From assembly GCA_034422835.1 (NCBI GenBank), contig DAOUJJ010000007.1:124001-188000 (forward strand): 64,000 bases of DNA. Direction: 5' to 3'. This DNA comes from VXMO01 sp034422835 (GTDB lineage: Bacteria; Chloroflexota; Dehalococcoidia; UBA6926). A program made the position numbers and the translations under genes. Below, one piece after another: positions 58,937 through 64,000 of the stretch (positions are counted from its first letter, which is position 1; each line of letters starts with the position of its first letter). The notes under the pieces are model-generated. The model was given only the letters and a program-made list of their open reading frames with translations. It was not told the origin of the DNA and did not search any database.

Positions 58937-60214
58937 ATGATGTCCAATAGCATTGCGCTTGAACTGGGGCAGCGGCTGGAGCCGGAATTGCTGGAAACGT
59001 GCCGCACGCTCGGCGAGATTGCGGAACAGGGCACGCTCTTTATCGTTGGGGGGGCGGTGCGGGACATTCTGCTGGGGCGGGACCCCGTTGAGGTTGACCT
59101 CGTTGTCCAGGGAAGTGCCGAAGAACTGGCGCAGAGGGCCGTGCACTTCCGGCTGGCCCACAGAACTACCGCCTCACAATTCATGACGGTCAAATTGACG
59201 ATTGGCACGCGGGACATGGACATCGCCACGGCCCGCAGCGAAACGTACGCATCACCCGGCGCGCTACCTGATGTTGCTCCATCAGATATCGAAACGGACT
59301 TGGGTCGCCGCGACTTCGCGGCAAACGCCATCGCCGTCTCCATCGGTTCGATGGATTTCGGGCGTGTAATCGATCCACACCGCGGCGTCAACGATGTACG
59401 GGCAGGAGTGCTCCGCGCGCTGCATGCCAGGTCGTTCCGGGATGATGCCACACGAATGATTCGCGCCGCGCGCTACGCCTCAAGGCTCCAGTTCAAGCTG
59501 CACGCGGAAACGGAGGCGTGGATAAAGGGTGATGCCTCCCATATCGGCACAGTTGGCCCGGATCGTCTGCGCAACGAATTCAATCGACTCTGGCGAGAAA
59601 AGAAGCCCGTGGAAGGACTCTATATGCTTCAGTCCTGGGGTGTTTTGGATCACCTGCCCACGGCATCCAATTGGGTGAACGGGCTGTATAGTTTCTCGAT
59701 GTCCGATCGGGAGGAGGCCGCCAGGCCTGATGATGCCGACGATGCCGACGTGCATTGGGCTCTCATCGCAACGACGGTGGGTACGGAGTACGAGACACTC
59801 ATTGACACTTTCCATCTCGCAGGCAGCTCTCGTCGGGCCGTCGACGACATCCGCTTTTGGAAGACGAGCGGATCGGCGGCATTTCGTGAGGCCTCAGAAA
59901 TAGGCCGGCCAAGCCACTTTGCGGATGTCCTTTCCCAGTTTGATCCTGCCGCCCTTGAGGCCCTTTATCTCACCGGGGACGCCACCGAGGCCCGGGCAAT
60001 CGCCTCATACCTCGGCACATGGAGACACGTACAACCGGAATTGAACGGGAACGACCTGCTTGAGATCGGCCTGCGTCAGGGTCCCCTCGTCGGCAAGTTC
60101 CTTGACCAGCTACGAAAGGCGCGGCTCGACAATCTGGTCTTAAACAGAGATGGCGAGGCGCAGTTGGTCAAGCAATGGATGGGGCGCGATTCTGCCGCCT
60201 CTGACGGATCATGA
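58937..60214 (+). CDS. cca: CCA tRNA nucleotidyltransferase / poly(A) polymerase family
   Basis: 425 residues. Class II nucleotidyltransferase: LFIVGGAVRDILLGRDPVEVDLVVQGSAEELAQ, where the first metal-binding acidic residue is Glu (E-V-D) instead of the usual Asp; then DLGRRDFAANAIAVSIGSMDFGRVIDPHRGVNDVRAGVLRALHARSFRDDATRMIRAARYASRL. The C-terminal 200 residues form the helical tail. CCA addition is likely, but one tRNA here already encodes CCA, so repair or an A-adding role is also possible. The last 47 bases overlap the convergent glycosylase gene. Confidence 0.88.
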   Translation: MMSNSIALELGQRLEPELLETCRTLGEIAEQGTLFIVGGAVRDILLGRDPVEVDLVVQGSAEELAQRAVHFRLAHRTTASQFMTVKLTIGTRDMDIATARSETYASPGALPDVAPSDIETDLGRRDFAANAIAVSIGSMDFGRVIDPHRGVNDVRAGVLRALHARSFRDDATRMIRAARYASRLQFKLHAETEAWIKGDASHIGTVGPDRLRNEFNRLWREKKPVEGLYMLQSWGVLDHLPTASNWVNGLYSFSMSDREEAARPDDADDADVHWALIATTVGTEYETLIDTFHLAGSSRRAVDDIRFWKTSGSAAFREASEIGRPSHFADVLSQFDPAALEALYLTGDATEARAIASYLGTWRHVQPELNGNDLLEIGLRQGPLVGKFLDQLRKARLDNLVLNRDGEAQLVKQWMGRDSAASDGS

Positions 60215-61145
60215 CGCTCCCCGGCAGCGCGCGCTCCCGCATGGCCACCTCGCGCTCCTCCTGAAACAGCAGTTGCTGGGCATAAGCGGCGTAACGGCCG
60301 AAATGCTCTCGCCCCCATGCCGCAACCTTATCCTCCGGCGTCCTTTTCCCACCCAGGTATAAGCGCGTTACGGCTCGGCTCACCCATCGATCCACTGCGA
60401 ACGCCTCAGTATGATCCAGTGAAAACGCTAGGATGCAGTCCGCGATTTTCGGCCCAATGCCCTTCAATGTCAGCAGTACGTTTTTGGCGTCCTCGTAGGG
60501 CAACGTGCGCAATTCATCGAGTTCAACGTCGCCCTCCGCAATACGGATGGCGGCCGAAGCGAGAAAGGGCGCGCGAAACCCCAGCCCAATGCGACGGAGT
60601 TGTGTCTCTCCCAGACGCGCCACCGACGCCGGTTCAGGAACGTGGTACACTTTCTCTCCCCACGCCGTACAGCTGACCCCGCATGCCTCAGCCAGGTTCT
60701 GCATATTCCTCTTGATGCGTGGCAGGTGGCATTGCGCGCTGATGATGAAACTCGCCAGGCACTCCCACGGTTCCTGGCGCAATAGGGTCAAGCCGGGCCA
60801 ACGCCCCATGATTTCCATGAGCACAGAATCTTCGGACAGCGCATGTCTGATTCCTGAGTGGTCATCATCAAGGCGCAGATAGCGAGTTACCATTTCTGCG
60901 GCAGCGTCATTTGGCAGATCGGGGTCGTGTCCAGAAACTTCCAGAACACCGAGGCTGTCCGTCTCTGTATCAGCGTGACGAATTCGAACGGCGTGGCCGT
61001 ATATGGTTCCTATCCACCAGCCATCGGCCTCGCCATCAGGCGCCGTCCAGCCAAAAGCCTGCCCTTCATCCAGTGACGCCGGCAGGTCAAGCGGAGAGGT
61101 CAATTCGATATGGGCCGCCCGCGCGCGCACCTTGTCATTCCCCAT
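60168..61145 (-). CDS. 8-oxoguanine DNA glycosylase (OGG1-like)
   Basis: 325 residues. The N-terminal OGG_N-like domain (LDLPASLDEGQAFGWTAPDG...) precedes the HhH-GPD domain. LTLKGIGPKIADCILAFSLDHTEAFAVDRWV holds the hairpin, the catalytic Lys233 (Schiff base) and Asp252, as in bifunctional OGG1. The DPDLPNDAAAEMVTRYLRLDDD stretch and CLASFIISAQCHLPRIKRNMQNL fit too. It removes 8-oxoG from DNA and nicks the strand. Its start overlaps the helicase stop by 11 bases, so the two are coupled. Confidence 0.93.
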   Translation of the reverse strand: MGNDKVRARAAHIELTSPLDLPASLDEGQAFGWTAPDGEADGWWIGTIYGHAVRIRHADTETDSLGVLEVSGHDPDLPNDAAAEMVTRYLRLDDDHSGIRHALSEDSVLMEIMGRWPGLTLLRQEPWECLASFIISAQCHLPRIKRNMQNLAEACGVSCTAWGEKVYHVPEPASVARLGETQLRRIGLGFRAPFLASAAIRIAEGDVELDELRTLPYEDAKNVLLTLKGIGPKIADCILAFSLDHTEAFAVDRWVSRAVTRLYLGGKRTPEDKVAAWGREHFGRYAAYAQQLLFQEEREVAMRERALPGSVMIRQRRQNRAPSIA

Positions 61146-63975
61146 CAGTGTTGAACCAGTCCCTCACCTCATCGCCAAGTCGATCAAGCGTCGGCGTCTG
61201 CACAGTGGAGGTGGGGAGCGCGTCGATAAACGCCGCCCCATACGCACGATTCAACACCCGTGAATCCAGAACGATAATCACGCCCTGATCTTTCGTACTC
61301 CGAAGCAAGCGTCCCACGCCCTGCTTGAAACGCAAAAGTGACCGCGGAATCTGGAACTCACTGAAGGCATTCTCATACGTCTCGCCGCGCGCTGCGATTA
61401 TCGGGTCGGACGGCACGTCAAACGGGAGCCTGGTGACGATGAGCGCTTTCAGCGCGTCACCCGGCAGATCGACGCCTTCCCAGAACGCCGCCGCGCCGAG
61501 AATGACGATGCCTTTGCGGAGTCGAGCGATTTCCGCCAGACGATCCGGCGCGCCATCAATCCCCTGCCCCAGGACGTTGATGCCCTGCTCTCGCAGATCG
61601 GAACTCACCCTGGTGTATGTCTGACGCAGCGAGGCGTGCGAGGTGAACAACGCGAGCACGCCCCCGCCCGTTGCCGCTGCGACATCAGCGATGGCCTGCT
61701 GAACAGCCTTGCCATAGGCGTTGTTGTTCGGGTCCGGCACGTCAACCGGAACCATTGCCGCCGCCGCATCCTCCGGCGCCAGGGTGAGTCTCACTTGCAA
61801 CGTTTCGGGCTCTTCCAGTCCCAATCGGTCAGCGATGAACCCAAAGGAATCGTCCGTCGTCAGCGTCGCGCTCGCAAGGACAATCGACTTACGGTCAGCG
61901 AAAGGGCCGGCTGCCAGGTGCGGCGCAACGGACATCGGCGCCCAGTGCAACGAGATGCCTCCCCGCTGATCGCGCGGGGTTTCAAGCCACGTGATGTCCT
62001 CATCAGGATTCACATCTCTCATCACGTTCATCAAGCGTGCTCGAAGGTCAGCGATGCGCCTCACAACATCATCGACATCCGTGGACTGGCCTTGCCGACC
62101 CTGCTGGGTTTGCACCGCCGATCTCAACCGCGAATCAACCAGGTCGGCGACTGCGGCAAGAGTCGCGTCCAGGTCTTCCCATGCCTTTGCGGCTTCACGC
62201 CATTCATCCGTTTCCCGGACACGCTGAATGAGCCGCACCTGGGAATCGCCGCCTCGATCCGAGCGTGATCCGGCGGCGATAGCGCCAATGGCGCTGAAGA
62301 ATTGACCCGCCCGGGCAGCTGCGCTGCGAGCTGCCGCAGCAACCTCAGCACCCGCGGCCTCAATCGCTTGAGCCGTCGCTCCCGCGGGTGGACTCGATGA
62401 GCTCATCGCAGCCGCCATCAGTCGTGGCCTTCCTTCTTCCGAATCCGCGCCAAGCGAGTTGAGCAAGTCATTAATTTCGCTGTGAGAGATACTGCGGCTG
62501 TAGTGGTCGGTGGCCTCGCGTTCAAGGTTGTGCGCCTCATCGAGGATCACATGTGGGATTTCACCCAGAACGTTGCCGCCGGAGGACGAGTCTGCCATGA
62601 GAAGCGCATGATTCGTGATGACAAGGTGGGCGGCTTGCGCAGCCCTTCGCGCTCGGCCGATGAAACACAATCCCTCACGCTCATAGCCGCAGCCGCCATG
62701 TCCTTCTTCCGACCCCGCAGACAGGGTTGACCAACGCGCGGCCTCCTGTTCACCCATCGGCAGTTCGCCCAAATCGCCGCTTTCCGTCGATTCCAGCCAG
62801 ACCATCAACCGGGCAAAAAACGCAGCCTCGCCGGGCGTTACCTCAAGACTGCCGAGCCGTGAGAGCAGCCGCGACATGCACAGGTAGTTTCCCCTGCCCT
62901 TGAGCACGGCTACTCGTACCTCGTCCGGTGTCAGACCGAGTGCCTGCAGAGCGATTGGAACATCCTTGGCGGCGAGCTGTTCCTGCAAGCCACGGGTGGA
63001 CGTTGCAACGACGACCTGTTCTTCAGCAGCCTCCGCTCGCCAGACAGCCGGAATCAGATAGCCGAGCGATTTGCCCGTTCCAGGCGGGGCCTCCAGAAGG
63101 AGTGTTTGGTCCGTTTCCTGGACTTGCGCCACCGCCTGTGCCATCTCCAATTGCTGCGTGCGTGGCTCATACGAGTCTCCAAGCGCCTGGGCGAGCTTGC
63201 CGTTGGATTCAAACACCGCTCCAATTGCTGCTTTCCCATCCTGGGTTGTAGGCAATTTGCGCTGGCGCGCCTCAGATTCGACGCTTGGCTTGCCAAGTCT
63301 TTCTGTCAAAAGTCGGATAACCCGCTCAGGCCCGTCGGCGGCAATTTCTTGCTGCTGGGCGGCTAATTCAAAAACCGGACCCGCTCTCCAGTCACCCGGC
63401 GCGCGGTCATAGAGCGAACGAATCATCGCCAGGGTCGCCGGGTCGAGAGCAAGAATCATGTCCCAGAACGTAAGGAAGACCCGCGCAGTCGTCTCCGCGT
63501 CTGCCAGCGCCCTGTGGGGGCTGTCGTTGACTATCCCCATCTCTTCGCTGACCCACCCAAGCGAATGACTGGCCGCTGACGGCCTCAGGATTCGTGAGAG
63601 ATCCAACGTGTCGAACACGGGTCCGGTCGGCATTACGCCGTTCGCGTTCAGGAATCCAAGGTCGAACTGATAATTCTGCCCCACCATCGGCAGGTCGCCT
63701 ATGAATGCGGCAAGTTCGTCTGCTATCTCGGTGAACGGAGGCGCGCCAACAAGATCAGCGTCCGTGATGCCCGTTAGCACAGCAACAAAATCCGGGAGCG
63801 CATGACCCGGATTGACGAGTCGTTGGAACGTGTCGACGATACGGCCTTGCTCAAGCTTGACTGCGCCGACCTCAATAATACGATCGCTCTCGGCGTTCAG
63901 CCCTGTGGTTTCCAGGTCAAGCGAGACGAACGTCAGGGGAAATGGCGTGGTGTCCGACGCGCCTGCGGCAGTCAT
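61135..63975 (-). CDS. dinG: DnaQ-type exonuclease fused to DinG-family helicase
   Basis: 946 residues. Residues 10-180: DEDD exonuclease (FVSLDLETTGLNAESDRIIEVGAVKLE, NYQFDLGFLN, HRALADAETTARVF). From ~270: XPD/DinG superfamily 2 helicase with LLEAPPGTGKSLGYLIPAVW (Walker A), TSTRGLQEQL, VILDEAHNLERE (DEAH), LASATLTTDDSF, and GRLLRSTKDQGVIIVLDSRVLN (motif VI). In the cluster region three Cys are seen (YLCMSR, GGCGYEREGLC); the fourth is missing. The domain order is that of Bacillus-type DinG. Probably acts in repair or R-loop removal, alongside the glycosylase downstream. Confidence 0.92.
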   Translation of the reverse strand: MTAAGASDTTPFPLTFVSLDLETTGLNAESDRIIEVGAVKLEQGRIVDTFQRLVNPGHALPDFVAVLTGITDADLVGAPPFTEIADELAAFIGDLPMVGQNYQFDLGFLNANGVMPTGPVFDTLDLSRILRPSAASHSLGWVSEEMGIVNDSPHRALADAETTARVFLTFWDMILALDPATLAMIRSLYDRAPGDWRAGPVFELAAQQQEIAADGPERVIRLLTERLGKPSVESEARQRKLPTTQDGKAAIGAVFESNGKLAQALGDSYEPRTQQLEMAQAVAQVQETDQTLLLEAPPGTGKSLGYLIPAVWRAEAAEEQVVVATSTRGLQEQLAAKDVPIALQALGLTPDEVRVAVLKGRGNYLCMSRLLSRLGSLEVTPGEAAFFARLMVWLESTESGDLGELPMGEQEAARWSTLSAGSEEGHGGCGYEREGLCFIGRARRAAQAAHLVITNHALLMADSSSGGNVLGEIPHVILDEAHNLEREATDHYSRSISHSEINDLLNSLGADSEEGRPRLMAAAMSSSSPPAGATAQAIEAAGAEVAAAARSAAARAGQFFSAIGAIAAGSRSDRGGDSQVRLIQRVRETDEWREAAKAWEDLDATLAAVADLVDSRLRSAVQTQQGRQGQSTDVDDVVRRIADLRARLMNVMRDVNPDEDITWLETPRDQRGGISLHWAPMSVAPHLAAGPFADRKSIVLASATLTTDDSFGFIADRLGLEEPETLQVRLTLAPEDAAAAMVPVDVPDPNNNAYGKAVQQAIADVAAATGGGVLALFTSHASLRQTYTRVSSDLREQGINVLGQGIDGAPDRLAEIARLRKGIVILGAAAFWEGVDLPGDALKALIVTRLPFDVPSDPIIAARGETYENAFSEFQIPRSLLRFKQGVGRLLRSTKDQGVIIVLDSRVLNRAYGAAFIDALPTSTVQTPTLDRLGDEVRDWFNTDGE

Positions 63976-64000
63976 CCCACGCCTACTGCGGAAAGGTCGG

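Noticed and set aside
1..64000. CRISPR array, rRNA operon or insertion sequence
   Set aside because: No regularly spaced repeats, no rRNA-like sequence and no transposase were seen; the only repeats are the palindromes, the CATTCCGAG unit and the nuoI pair.

Overview
The window is a gene-dense, high-GC bacterial chromosome segment with about 64 protein genes, one tRNA and no rRNA, CRISPR array or insertion sequence. The best guess for the host is Chloroflexota, near Dehalococcoidia/SAR202. The main reasons are the neighbouring Agl23-type (TIGR03663) and YYY/DUF2298-type (TIGR03662) membrane glycosyltransferases, a pairing typical of Chloroflexi and archaea, and an 11-subunit complex I without NuoEFG, as also described for Dehalococcoides. 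This assignment is an inference; no rRNA is present to test it. No stretch longer than about 300 bases lacks a gene.

Layout. 1-4334: end of a tandem CaiB/BaiF CoA-transferase, a crotonase, and (minus strand) an RlmD-like rRNA methyltransferase fused to a Maf domain that carries two in-frame copies of a palindromic repeat. 4463-11148 (plus): divergent serine recombinase, YfcE-type phosphoesterase, rplU-rpmA-rpmE, DUF1385 protein, membrane-anchored sulfite-oxidase-like protein, zinc ribbon and an unknown anchored protein. 11267-17023: miaB, tRNA-Ser(GCT), a Rieske-like protein without its His ligands, an unknown protein, an MBL hydrolase and an HExxH lipoprotein. 17207-21618 (plus): korAB, midA-like methyltransferase, ridA. 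21605-34263 (minus): ten tightly packed genes: birA, VTT protein, hisG, PLC-like protein, hisD, ftsY, YYY protein, Agl23 protein, LPG-synthase-TM protein and an FAD amine-oxidase-fold protein. 34362-35309: aldo/keto reductase. 35320-46116 (minus): nuoM-A-B-C-D-H-I-J-K-L-N, then a double HicB-like protein.

46192-50132: tatB-like and tatC (plus), then on minus a coiled-coil protein, tatA and three Yip1-family membrane proteins. 50285-51715 (plus): purC, a small membrane protein, purS. 51722-57749 (minus): a MacA/MacB-like export system with an anchored DUF5666-like protein, followed by hisC and hisB. 57943-58820 (minus): a glutaredoxin-thioredoxin transcription unit with a recognisable promoter and terminator. 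58937-63975: CCA-adding-enzyme-like nucleotidyltransferase (plus), then OGG1-like glycosylase and DnaQ-DinG helicase (minus).

Functional links. KorAB would supply reduced ferredoxin and the complex I lacks the NADH-oxidising module, so a ferredoxin-fed proton pump is a reasonable inference. TatA/B/C would serve the sulfite-oxidase-like protein, which carries an internal twin-arginine segment after a membrane domain. The most unusual points are the apparent AUC start of rplU, the palindromic repeats translated inside the Maf domain, the Rieske-like fold with both His ligands replaced, the recombinase without a visible catalytic serine motif, and the repeated cationic tail on NuoI. I did not find a clearly new multi-gene system. 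The nearest candidates are the envelope-glycosylation block (21605-28700) and the Tat/Yip1 block (46192-50132).
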